Source of the DNA: Paraglaciecola sp. 20A4
Lineage (GTDB): Bacteria > Pseudomonadota > Gammaproteobacteria > Enterobacterales > Alteromonadaceae
Length of the DNA stretch: 60,906 bases
Direction: 5' to 3'
Assembly (NCBI RefSeq): GCF_011378905.1
Contig: NZ_WTPY01000028.1
Location: 1 to 60,906, forward strand
Below, piece after piece: positions 53,698 through 60,906 of the stretch. The notes under the pieces were generated by a model, which saw only the letters and a program-made list of their open reading frames with translations, was not told where the DNA came from and made no database searches. Within the stretch, counting starts at the first letter, position 1. Each line of letters begins with the position of its first letter. Position numbers and translations under genes: made by a program.

Positions 53698-56659
53698 TTT
53701 TTATTCCTTTAAAATCAATTACAAAGTTGGCACCAGACAACACCTTTTTATCAGTATTTGTCTGGTAGAAAATTTTATGTCCTCCAGAAGCAAGATTACT
53801 CTTGCAAAGATACAAGCCAACTCCTCTCCCGCCACGTTGCTTTTTCGAAAAGAACAAAGTAAATAATTCGTTTACATCATCAATATCTACACCTGGACCA
53901 TTATCAGCAATTATCACCAAGCCATCTTTTGTATCTAATGTAATTTTCCTTTGAGATTCATTAGTTTCCTTAACCCAATATCTGGCATTGTTGATTAAGT
54001 TGATGAATACAGGATAAATTTTTGATGGTTGTTCATAAATACTAAATTTATGAAAGGCATCAGTCTGCTCAAATTCTATTTTATTTTGTTCTAAACGCTT
54101 TTGAAAAAACTCGTTGACATAGTGAAATATGTCATCGCCAGATATTTGAATGCGCACCTTCTCACCAGCCAGTTTGAGTGGACTTAAAAATCTCCATGAA
54201 TCACTTAAAGATTGGTGAGCTTGAGCTACACTACTTAATGCATCTTTCTGTTTATCATCTAAATTAGATTCGCCGAGTTTTTTTAAACCCCGTTCAATCG
54301 TCATATCTTGACCTTCGATTTCGTGGCCAATTATTTCTACTGAAATGCCCAGCTGGGCTAAAGCATGGAGTTGTTCATTCTGTTTTTGCAGACGGCTATT
54401 TTCATTTACAGACTGTATAGCTAAACCCTCTAAGTCAATCTGCTCTTTAAGGCTTTCCAAAGCATTAATATATGCACTTAATGACTGTGTTATTTCTATA
54501 TCTTGCTTCTGATACTCAGTTTCAATAATAGAGTTTACATGTTGAAGTGTTGTGCGTTTAGCAGCAAGATCTTCTATATGTACTGCCAATTTATTATGAA
54601 AGGCTTTATTCGCAGTTTCAATCTGCTCTTCGAATCGTCGTAGTTCAGCTTTAATTAAGCTTCTGCCATTATTGGCAAGCTTACGGATTTTATGATGCAG
54701 AACACCTGCTTTACTACTGAAGTTTTTTTCTGCTATTTCAATATCTTTCTTAACAACTAACTTATTGATTGCGTTTTCGACAGAATGGCATAACGAATTA
54801 AAAGTAGTTTTTAAGTCACTTTCTATATCTCGATAATCACGATAATCGTCCTCTATGCTGCCTAGATTTCTTGGAACAGGACTAAGTGAAAAACCTTTTA
54901 TTCTTCCATCTATTTCATTCAATTCATGTTTTAACTGTGTCAATTCATCTTGGTTATCTAATTTACATTCGTTACTCAAATAAATACTCAATTCGATAAG
55001 GTCTTGCTGAGTTTTCAACAAATTTGGGCGGTTTTTTGAAATTGAACCCTTTACTCTTTGCCTTTCTTTTTTCAGTAACGCCCTACGAGATATTGCTGCT
55101 TTTTCAGCCAAATTAATTGCGTTTATTTCATCTAATTTAATATGTCTGTTATCTGAGGTTCTACCAATCAAACGCTTTGCTACTTGTATAAGTATATTTT
55201 CAACTACTTCACGAAAAAGCTTTGAAGCTTTGTTATCAATAATACCTTCTCGTCCAGCTTTATCTCTTAAATTAGGATTTTCAGCTTTGGTTATATTGAC
55301 TCCACCAAAACAAGCTCGGTTAGAAAATACAAACGTACCCGCATTATTAGTTCGTCTTTTTTCTATTTCAAAAAAGTCATTATCTTCACGGCCGTATGGC
55401 ATTACTCTTAAGTCGTCACGGAATACCATTACACCGCCAAATAGCTTTCTCATTTCGATAAAATTTATATATTGTTCATCAGACAAAGAGCTGTTTTTTC
55501 GAATTACTTCAAAAGTACCTAACCTAACCTTAAACTCACCAAACCGAGTATCTTTGCGCGTTTTATAACGTGATTTTGGCTTAATCGATATATCATCGTG
55601 CCACTCGCCAAACGCCTTAACTTTACCATTAAAGTTACCTTCTTCATCAACCACTCCATCGATGATATGTTCAAGTTGTTCAAAATTATCTATATCAAAA
55701 TTTCGCACTTCGTCTATGACAAATCGCTGTAACATACCATTCCAAGCCACTACTGATGTCTTGAAATCAGTAATCCCCACTTCATCCTCGCGATTAAAAG
55801 GGTTCACAAAACTATTTAACGTTTGAATAAATCGCTCTTTTGCTCTTACCTCAGTGCCATCAGCTTCAGAGCCTGAATCTGCCGATAGTTGAGCTGTTAA
55901 GTCTTCATGTATATCGGCAATAAACATTGCAGTACCGCTATTTGATTTACCAGTCCATACAGGCCAAGTATCAAAGTGACGCTCAGTAAAACATGTTTCG
56001 ATTACTGTTTTTTCTATAGCTACTCTTGTTGAGTCTTTCTTTTCTCTGAGCTCTTGTTCATGGAATAAGGACCATGCTGATTCGATTCGGCTATTCCGAC
56101 TTAAATCTTCTCCATCACCCCAAATATTCCCCATAAGGGAGTCAAACATCTTTGGTAAAATATCGTTTAACTCAATACGAACCGAGAATTCCACAATCGG
56201 TAACTTAATGTCATGTAGCATTAAGTAAGGATTCTCGAATAAACGCCAATCTAGAAGACAAGCAACAAACTGGTGATTTTTCTTTTTAGTTACAAGCAAC
56301 ATTAAGGAACCTAAAGCCGCACATGACAATCGACCAATACCTTTTTGTCCTTGCTTAACACGTATCTTTTCTAAGCCATTTCTATCAGATTCATCAACTT
56401 CAGCGCCAGTGGCTTTAGATTCTGTCCCAACGGTTAACCATTTTTCTCTTACATCATCAATGGACATGCCATGACCATCATCAACGAGTGAAGAAACCTG
56501 CAACTCCCCATCAAAAATATTTAAAGATACATTGCGCGCATATGCGTCGTATGCATTTTTCCAAAGTTCGGATATTGCAGTAGGGCAATCAGCGATTTGT
56601 TCACGACCAAGGTGATCTATTGTGCGGGCACGAGTTTGAAATGAAACTGAAGCAACCAT
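53690..56659 (-). CDS. Dual-GHKL ATPase: MORC/Hsp90-like N terminus and histidine-kinase-like C terminus
   Basis: A 989-residue protein. The N-terminal GHKL ATPase is MORC/MutL-like: N-box E31-LWKN35-AYD38, G1 box D60-DGHGM65, VGTESK (77-82), G2 G104-QKGIGRLS112. A transducer-like region follows to ~500, then long coiled coil (~520-780) with H-box LGISVEIIGHEI (H779). The C-terminal HK-type ATPase has N-box VFINLINNAR (884-893), IIADNGPGVD (916-925), FFSKKQ and GGRGVGLYL (943-951). Both ATP sites look complete. MORC/MutL-type GHKL ATPases are known beside restriction-modification genes (Iyer, Abhiman and Aravind 2008). Joining one to a complete kinase core with an adjacent receiver protein is distinctive. 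It lies 66 bases downstream of the cytosine methyltransferase. Confidence 0.85.
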   Translation of the reverse strand: MVASVSFQTRARTIDHLGREQIADCPTAISELWKNAYDAYARNVSLNIFDGELQVSSLVDDGHGMSIDDVREKWLTVGTESKATGAEVDESDRNGLEKIRVKQGQKGIGRLSCAALGSLMLLVTKKKNHQFVACLLDWRLFENPYLMLHDIKLPIVEFSVRIELNDILPKMFDSLMGNIWGDGEDLSRNSRIESAWSLFHEQELREKKDSTRVAIEKTVIETCFTERHFDTWPVWTGKSNSGTAMFIADIHEDLTAQLSADSGSEADGTEVRAKERFIQTLNSFVNPFNREDEVGITDFKTSVVAWNGMLQRFVIDEVRNFDIDNFEQLEHIIDGVVDEEGNFNGKVKAFGEWHDDISIKPKSRYKTRKDTRFGEFKVRLGTFEVIRKNSSLSDEQYINFIEMRKLFGGVMVFRDDLRVMPYGREDNDFFEIEKRRTNNAGTFVFSNRACFGGVNITKAENPNLRDKAGREGIIDNKASKLFREVVENILIQVAKRLIGRTSDNRHIKLDEINAINLAEKAAISRRALLKKERQRVKGSISKNRPNLLKTQQDLIELSIYLSNECKLDNQDELTQLKHELNEIDGRIKGFSLSPVPRNLGSIEDDYRDYRDIESDLKTTFNSLCHSVENAINKLVVKKDIEIAEKNFSSKAGVLHHKIRKLANNGRSLIKAELRRFEEQIETANKAFHNKLAVHIEDLAAKRTTLQHVNSIIETEYQKQDIEITQSLSAYINALESLKEQIDLEGLAIQSVNENSRLQKQNEQLHALAQLGISVEIIGHEIEGQDMTIERGLKKLGESNLDDKQKDALSSVAQAHQSLSDSWRFLSPLKLAGEKVRIQISGDDIFHYVNEFFQKRLEQNKIEFEQTDAFHKFSIYEQPSKIYPVFINLINNARYWVKETNESQRKITLDTKDGLVIIADNGPGVDIDDVNELFTLFFSKKQRGGRGVGLYLCKSNLASGGHKIFYQTNTDKKVLSGANFVIDFKGIKNA

Positions 56660-56725
56660 ACTATTCCAAATTAATTGTTCCTTTAATTAATCTAGAATAG
56701 TATGGTTTTATAGATGAAAAATAAA

Positions 56726-57895
56726 CTATTTGTTTTTGTCTAAGACTTGAATTTTTATCTGATTTATTAAAGCTTTACCAAGTTCAACAGGCACTGCATT
56801 ACCTATTTGTTTAGCGATAGACATTATCCCCCCTTCAAAAAAATAATCATCAGGAAAAGTTTGAAGTCTTGCCGCGTGCCTTAAAGATGTTCCATGATTT
56901 AGCCAAGGATGAACGAAACGCCCCTTTGATGGGTTGTTACATCCTGTTGTCATAGTATTAGAAGGTAAGTGTGGATATATTCTGCCATATACGTCTTTAT
57001 GCCCTGCATAATTTTTGTGGCAAGCAAGCTCTCTACCTGATTCATCACGGCTACCTAGCAATGGAGTCTCTTTAAATAATGATGTCATTTTTTCAGAATG
57101 TTGCATATGCACATTGCATGGATCGTTAGCTTCTAAAGGTTTCCCCCAAACCAAATTATCTATACATTTATGCGCTGCATCTTGAGTGAAGTCGAATTTT
57201 TTAATTAGCCGCTTCCTAAAACCATCAAGGACTTCGACTGTTGGCTTCTCAAATACTGTTGACGCCGTTTTCCATTTATTATTACCAGCTTGACTGTGCG
57301 TTGCTTTCGGTGGCCAAATAAGTTCTTCAGCAGAAATGTCTCTTCTTAATGCTAAGATAAAAGCTCTTTTGCGGTTTTGAGGTACTCCATAATCCTTTGC
57401 ATTTATAATAAGTGGTGCACCTGTAATAACTTGGTAATCATGTTCTTCAGCAAGTTTTAGAAACTTCGCAAGGTAATCTGCATGCCTTTGCCATAATAAA
57501 CCGGGTACATTTTCCAACAAAAATACTTTGGGCTTTAGTCGTTCGACAAAATCAAAATAACGTATCAGCAAGGCATTACGTGGGTCATCTTTACCCGCAT
57601 CCTTGATCCTGTGAGAAGAAAAACCTTGGCATGGAGGACCACCAAGCAATAAGTCTAATTCGCCTTGTTTTAATCCTTGGTATTTCATTAATCCATCAAT
57701 ATCGACATCGTTAATATCTTGGGCAAAGACTTGTGTTGAAGCCCCCAATCTCTGAACTAGGTTTTGGTAACAGGTGTTTGCCGCATTCACATCAAATTCG
57801 ATGGCAGCTAGTAAATTAAAACCTACAGAATGAGCGGCTAGAGAAAAGCCCCCAGCCCCTGAAAATAAGTCTATAGCGGTAAAATTGCTCGACAT
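56726..57895 (-). CDS. DNA (cytosine-5) methyltransferase
   Basis: A 389-residue M5C enzyme with the motifs in order: AIDLFSGAGGFSLAAHSVGF (motif I), LLLGGPPCQGFSSHR with catalytic C89 (IV), FLLENVPG (VI), YGVPQNRKRAFILALRR (VIII), a target recognition region between about 190 and 330, SLRHAARLQTFPDDYFFEGG (IX) and AKQIGNAVPVELGKAL (X). It methylates cytosine in a short site that cannot be read from sequence. It is the first gene of the row with the dual-GHKL ATPase and the receiver protein and diverges from an HNH nuclease gene, forming an R-M-like unit. Confidence 0.95.
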   Translation of the reverse strand: MSSNFTAIDLFSGAGGFSLAAHSVGFNLLAAIEFDVNAANTCYQNLVQRLGASTQVFAQDINDVDIDGLMKYQGLKQGELDLLLGGPPCQGFSSHRIKDAGKDDPRNALLIRYFDFVERLKPKVFLLENVPGLLWQRHADYLAKFLKLAEEHDYQVITGAPLIINAKDYGVPQNRKRAFILALRRDISAEELIWPPKATHSQAGNNKWKTASTVFEKPTVEVLDGFRKRLIKKFDFTQDAAHKCIDNLVWGKPLEANDPCNVHMQHSEKMTSLFKETPLLGSRDESGRELACHKNYAGHKDVYGRIYPHLPSNTMTTGCNNPSKGRFVHPWLNHGTSLRHAARLQTFPDDYFFEGGIMSIAKQIGNAVPVELGKALINQIKIQVLDKNK

Positions 57896-58133
57896 TCTCT
57901 ATGATCAAATAAAAAAATTGAGCGAAATTATACGTTTCTGATGATTGGTATGACAGATAAAAGTCAATTTAATTTTTAACATCACTTTTCTACATTCTAC
58001 TCGTTGACCTCAAAGGAGTTGGTTAAAATACTCTTCTGTTTTTGCTCAAGACAATCACATTTCACTACGGCTTTAAGTTGTGGTTAAACAGCTGAAATTA
58101 AAGTAAATTTAAATATTCTATCAACCTTAATAT
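57896..58133. promoter_or_regulatory. Divergent promoter region of the methyltransferase and HNH genes
   Basis: 238 AT-rich bases hold both promoters. No C-box-like controller element or controller gene was recognised. Confidence 0.4.
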
Positions 58134-58877
58134 ATGGGAATGCAAGCCATGGAAAGTTCGTCTGTTTATTTTGAGCAGCAATATACAGCATGGTCCAGTA
58201 GCCTTGGCAAATCAGAAAAAACCATCAAGAATTATCTCGGTGCTCTGAGAACGACTATCCCTCGATGGCTTATGGAATGGGGATATACCATCCCAAGCTT
58301 TCTAGATATAAAAAATGCTGAAGAACTCAGCGCAATTATGACCGATACCTTACAGCATCAGGAGTTTCAGCTACGCGATGCAAAAGGCAAAGGCATGTAC
58401 AGTGCTGCACTTAGGTCTTACCGAAAATTTTTGAACGACATATTTCAAGTATCGATTAGCCAAGATATCGATACTTTGTTGCAAGATAAGCGACTCAATG
58501 AAACTGAAAAGGCGAGATTAATAAAAACTAGAATGGGACAGGGTCAATTTCGAACCGAACTCATAAGATACTGGCAAGGCTGCGCATTGACTCAATACCA
58601 TCAACTTGAATTTTTAATAGCTTCACATATTAAACCGTGGCGTGATTCTAACAACCAAGAAAGAGTCGATCCCTACAACGGTTTATTGTTATTGGCAAAC
58701 TTCGATAAGGCTTTCGATTTAGGTTACATCACTTTTAAAGAGAAGGGGCAAATCGTTGTTTCTGAGGCGCTGGATGATTTTAGGCGATTAGGTATTCACT
58801 CTGAAATGTCTATTAAATTGACGCCAAAACACCAAGGCTTTATGGAATATCATCGGGAGCAAGTTTTTATTAATTAA
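58134..58877 (+). CDS. HNH endonuclease (HNH_2 type), probable restriction enzyme
   Basis: A 247-residue protein. The N-terminal ~110 residues form a helical domain resembling the DNA-binding SAM-like domain of tyrosine recombinases (SEKTIKNYLGALRTTIPRWL). The C-terminal HNH_2 nuclease reads GQGQFRTELIRYWQGCALTQ, LIASHIKPWRDSNNQERVDP (H165), YNGLLLLANFDKAFDLGYIT (N182, D191, D195). The usual CAVTGC is GCALTQY, so a structural cysteine is lost. Its position opposite a cytosine methyltransferase suggests it is the cutting partner. No strong ribosome site was seen; ATGs at codons 1, 3 and 6 are alternatives. Confidence 0.85.
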   Translation: MGMQAMESSSVYFEQQYTAWSSSLGKSEKTIKNYLGALRTTIPRWLMEWGYTIPSFLDIKNAEELSAIMTDTLQHQEFQLRDAKGKGMYSAALRSYRKFLNDIFQVSISQDIDTLLQDKRLNETEKARLIKTRMGQGQFRTELIRYWQGCALTQYHQLEFLIASHIKPWRDSNNQERVDPYNGLLLLANFDKAFDLGYITFKEKGQIVVSEALDDFRRLGIHSEMSIKLTPKHQGFMEYHREQVFIN

Positions 58878-58894
58878 TAACTCTGCGTTACCCC

Positions 58895-60655
58895 CTACCA
58901 CTCACTCAACTGCTGCATATCTTTTAAGCGGCCTCTTTGTAACAGCAGGGCTTCAAATAGATCATCGATAGAATCGTTTTGTGCACTGAGCCCGGGGAGT
59001 GCGATATTCGCTTCGGCGAAGAAGCGTTGTTTTTGGTTAGAACCGTTTTCGTTTAACCACGCCGATGCCCACCAGTGTTGCATGCGCTCTTTGGCAGCAC
59101 TAAGTGTTTTTTCTGAGGGTAATTTGTCTCGTTTGTTATTGTTAACCTTGCTGTCGCTGGGCACTAGGTTCCATAAGTCATTATTTGGCCAGCGTGAAAA
59201 AGGCATGCTGTGATCGATGTCGTATTTTTGTTTTAAGGTTTTCGCTGACCATACACATTGCATTTGTTGGCTGCTGGCAAGGGCGTCGAATCGTTGTCGT
59301 ACGTCTGTGGTTGAGCGCACTGGCTCTTCCCATTTCAAAGCTTGATACAGCAAGTGTTGTTTGTCTGACGAACTGAAGTCTTGGTTGCCTTTGTAGCCGG
59401 CCATGGTTTTTACCCATTCACTGACTAAAACTGGCTCTATCCAGCAGGCATATCGGCTGAGTGCCAACCACGTGGTTTCGGGTAATGAGAACTCGCCCCA
59501 CTTAGATAGAGAATCTAAATCTAAGAACAAACTGTCTTTTGCTCTAACGGTTTTTGCGTCTACTTCAAACACCCGAATATCGCTATTAGGTAGGGTAATG
59601 TACTTGCTTGGCATCTCTCTTATATTTTGAGCACTGGCCGAAAGCGCTCGGTATAACGCTTTTGCGTCAGCACCGACAAATAAGTTACCAATACGAAAAT
59701 CGGCGGCGGACCTGTGGGTTAGTTGCCCCCAGCCGTTGTCTTTCATAAAGCCCATATTGGGGCTTTTATTCGGTGTTTGGAATAACCCGTGGTGATCGAT
59801 TAAATCTTTGTATTGGTGTATCCAATATAAAGCCACCAAACCTAATGGCAGTATAACTCTGTCGCCATTTGCAGAAGGTTCGCGCCTTAGTACCGCACCT
59901 GCATGCCCATCAGCTATTCTTAATAATACTCTTAGCAATGCCAGTTTGTGCGTGGCAGATTTACCGTCATTAATGGCCACATGGCGGATAAACGGGAAGG
60001 CACCAGTACCATCGTCTGGCATTTGCAATACAAGGGTTTGCCAGTAAACGCCCTCACGCCCTAGTTGGTCTTTTTTGTTCTGCGATTCGAGCTTTGAAAA
60101 CAACCCAAGGTTTTGTGCTAATGCCTCTACCTCTTCAACGCTGACGTCGAACATTTTCCTTTCATGCTGCTCTTCGGCTGTCATACCAAATTTCAGCGAT
60201 ATCACTATTTTACCGCCGGGCTTGAGCAAATTGGCTAGTTTTCGTAATGAGCGACTTCGTTGAGTAACGGGAACGTGCATCCAAACGGCACTTAATAAAA
60301 TGAGGTCAAAGCTAATTTCTAAGCGTGTGGTTTTATCTAATGCGGGTAATGCGTCTTGCAACCAATGAACATTTTGCCCTTGGGTTGTAGTTTGCCCTTT
60401 TTGCAGCATTTGTAATGCGGGCTCTACAGCATAAACACGGCACTGATTATCACCGTGATTTTTTTCAGCGAGCAGATTGGCGATATGACTTACGTCTCGG
60501 CCTACGCCTGCGCCAACATCAAGAATAGCGGCATTAGGTTTGGCTAAGATAGCAGGTAAATAGTGCGCCCAATTGTTATGCACTTGGTCAAACGACAGCG
60601 ACAAATACTGCGGCGCGATTTCTTGAACTCTATCGTTGTAATAATCGTTAGACAC
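58895..60655 (-). CDS. SAM methyltransferase-HNH nuclease fusion protein
   Basis: A 586-residue protein. Residues 1 to about 200 are a class I SAM methyltransferase (AAILDVGAGVGRDVSHIANL, 43-62; VYAVEPALQML; ISFDLILLSAVWMHVP; LLKPGGKIVISLKFG) of the type acting on small molecules or proteins. Residues 215-330 resemble the helical region that precedes HNH domains in restriction-like proteins (ATHKLALLRVLLRIADG, VILPLGLVALYWIHQYKDLI). The end (472-515) is an HNH core: YDIDHSMPFSRWPNNDLWNL with D481-H482, N496, then SKVNNNKRDKLP. The zinc cysteines of related HNH domains are absent. It is convergent with the HNH gene and probably a defence protein; both functions are inferred from domains. Confidence 0.8.
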   Translation of the reverse strand: MSNDYYNDRVQEIAPQYLSLSFDQVHNNWAHYLPAILAKPNAAILDVGAGVGRDVSHIANLLAEKNHGDNQCRVYAVEPALQMLQKGQTTTQGQNVHWLQDALPALDKTTRLEISFDLILLSAVWMHVPVTQRSRSLRKLANLLKPGGKIVISLKFGMTAEEQHERKMFDVSVEEVEALAQNLGLFSKLESQNKKDQLGREGVYWQTLVLQMPDDGTGAFPFIRHVAINDGKSATHKLALLRVLLRIADGHAGAVLRREPSANGDRVILPLGLVALYWIHQYKDLIDHHGLFQTPNKSPNMGFMKDNGWGQLTHRSAADFRIGNLFVGADAKALYRALSASAQNIREMPSKYITLPNSDIRVFEVDAKTVRAKDSLFLDLDSLSKWGEFSLPETTWLALSRYACWIEPVLVSEWVKTMAGYKGNQDFSSSDKQHLLYQALKWEEPVRSTTDVRQRFDALASSQQMQCVWSAKTLKQKYDIDHSMPFSRWPNNDLWNLVPSDSKVNNNKRDKLPSEKTLSAAKERMQHWWASAWLNENGSNQKQRFFAEANIALPGLSAQNDSIDDLFEALLLQRGRLKDMQQLSEW

Positions 60656-60906
60656 ATTAATCCTTGTGACACATCAACTGGCTATTTTCTATGGCAGTGC
60701 GAATTTCAATACTATCGCTGAGTGTTTAACACTTCAATTTCGGTACAGGAATTTGCTTAAACTTTACGTAACAAAATGTACCCGATGGAAAATGATTTGT
60801 CTTTCTAATACCAATTCCAACAAATAATTGCTGAGTGGTTAATTATTTACTGGAGTTGGTATAAATTAACAAGCAATCTGTATAAAGAATACTAATCTCA
60901 GGATTT
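60656..60906. other. Intergenic end of window
   Basis: 251 bases upstream of the fusion gene. They should contain its promoter and hold the palindromic element at 60808-60862. No other feature was recognised and the sequence stops within the spacer. Confidence 0.5.
60808..60862. repeat. Palindromic MITE-like element
   Basis: Arms of 22 bases (60808-60829 and 60841-60862) match at 19 positions around an 11-base loop. The ends are ATACCAATTCCA and TGGAGTTGGTAT. Elements with ATACCAATTCC ends are, to my knowledge, common in Alteromonadales genomes. It lies at the edge of the defence-like block. Confidence 0.75.

Noticed and set aside
51820-56659. Known Detocs-type two-component phage defence
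   Set aside because: The N-terminal MORC-like ATPase and the unknown output of the receiver protein do not match the Detocs composition as I know it, and the genes accompany a cytosine methyltransferase.

Overview
The gene families point to a marine gammaproteobacterium of the Alteromonadales, most likely an Alteromonadaceae member close to Alteromonas or Paraglaciecola. The grounds are TonB-dependent nutrient loci, RAYT and REP-type transposases, a fused SelD, a BetT-type betaine/choline carrier, a PEP-CTERM-like protein and short palindromic intergenic repeats. The genus is inferred. No rRNA, tRNA or CRISPR was recognised.

Layout. 1-1.1 kb: a RAYT transposase between its own repeats. 1.2-6.8 kb: a ferric-reductase-like membrane flavoprotein, a selenium module for 2-selenouridine in tRNA (mnmH, then a flavoprotein-SelD fusion) and slyD. 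7.3-8.1 kb: a coiled-coil lipoprotein and a propeller-protein remnant. 8.3-12.5 kb: a type I-secretion-like operon (ABC protein, HlyD, TolC) whose ABC protein lacks all recognisable ATPase motifs. 13.5-15.6 kb: a Tat-exported amine oxidase translationally coupled to a cytochrome c. 15.8-18.3 kb: gdhA, two Rnk-like proteins and an unlisted 26-residue basic protein.

18.5-24.9 kb: a sugar-acid locus (lipoprotein, SSS symporter, Gfo/Idh/MocA oxidoreductase, D-mannonate dehydratase) facing a LacI-family regulator, with AAACCGGTTT palindromes on both sides of the regulator. 25.1-26.2 kb: a transposase gene broken by three small insertions; removing them restores the full frame. 26.6-37.5 kb: a second-type glyA with a LysR regulator, beside a TonB receptor, two AbgB-like M20 amidohydrolases and a zinc metalloprotease. 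38.4-42.4 kb: BetT, a diguanylate cyclase and a MAPEG protein. 42.7-42.95 kb: a tandem array of a palindromic element that also occurs singly at four other places in the window.

42.99-47.3 kb: a tightly overlapped operon of a lipoprotein, an 856-residue membrane protein and three small proteins (one of 40 residues, found here), with no recognised function. 47.65-51.8 kb: a PEP-CTERM-like protein, a lipoprotein form of adenine deaminase and a HupE/UreJ protein. 51.8-60.7 kb: an AT-richer defence-like block. It holds a C5-cytosine methyltransferase, a protein with two GHKL ATPase domains (MORC/Hsp90-like at the N terminus, histidine-kinase-like with an H-box at the C terminus), a receiver-domain partner overlapping it by 8 bases, an HNH nuclease, and a methyltransferase-HNH fusion. 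This block and the 42.99-47.3 kb operon are the best candidates for undescribed systems.
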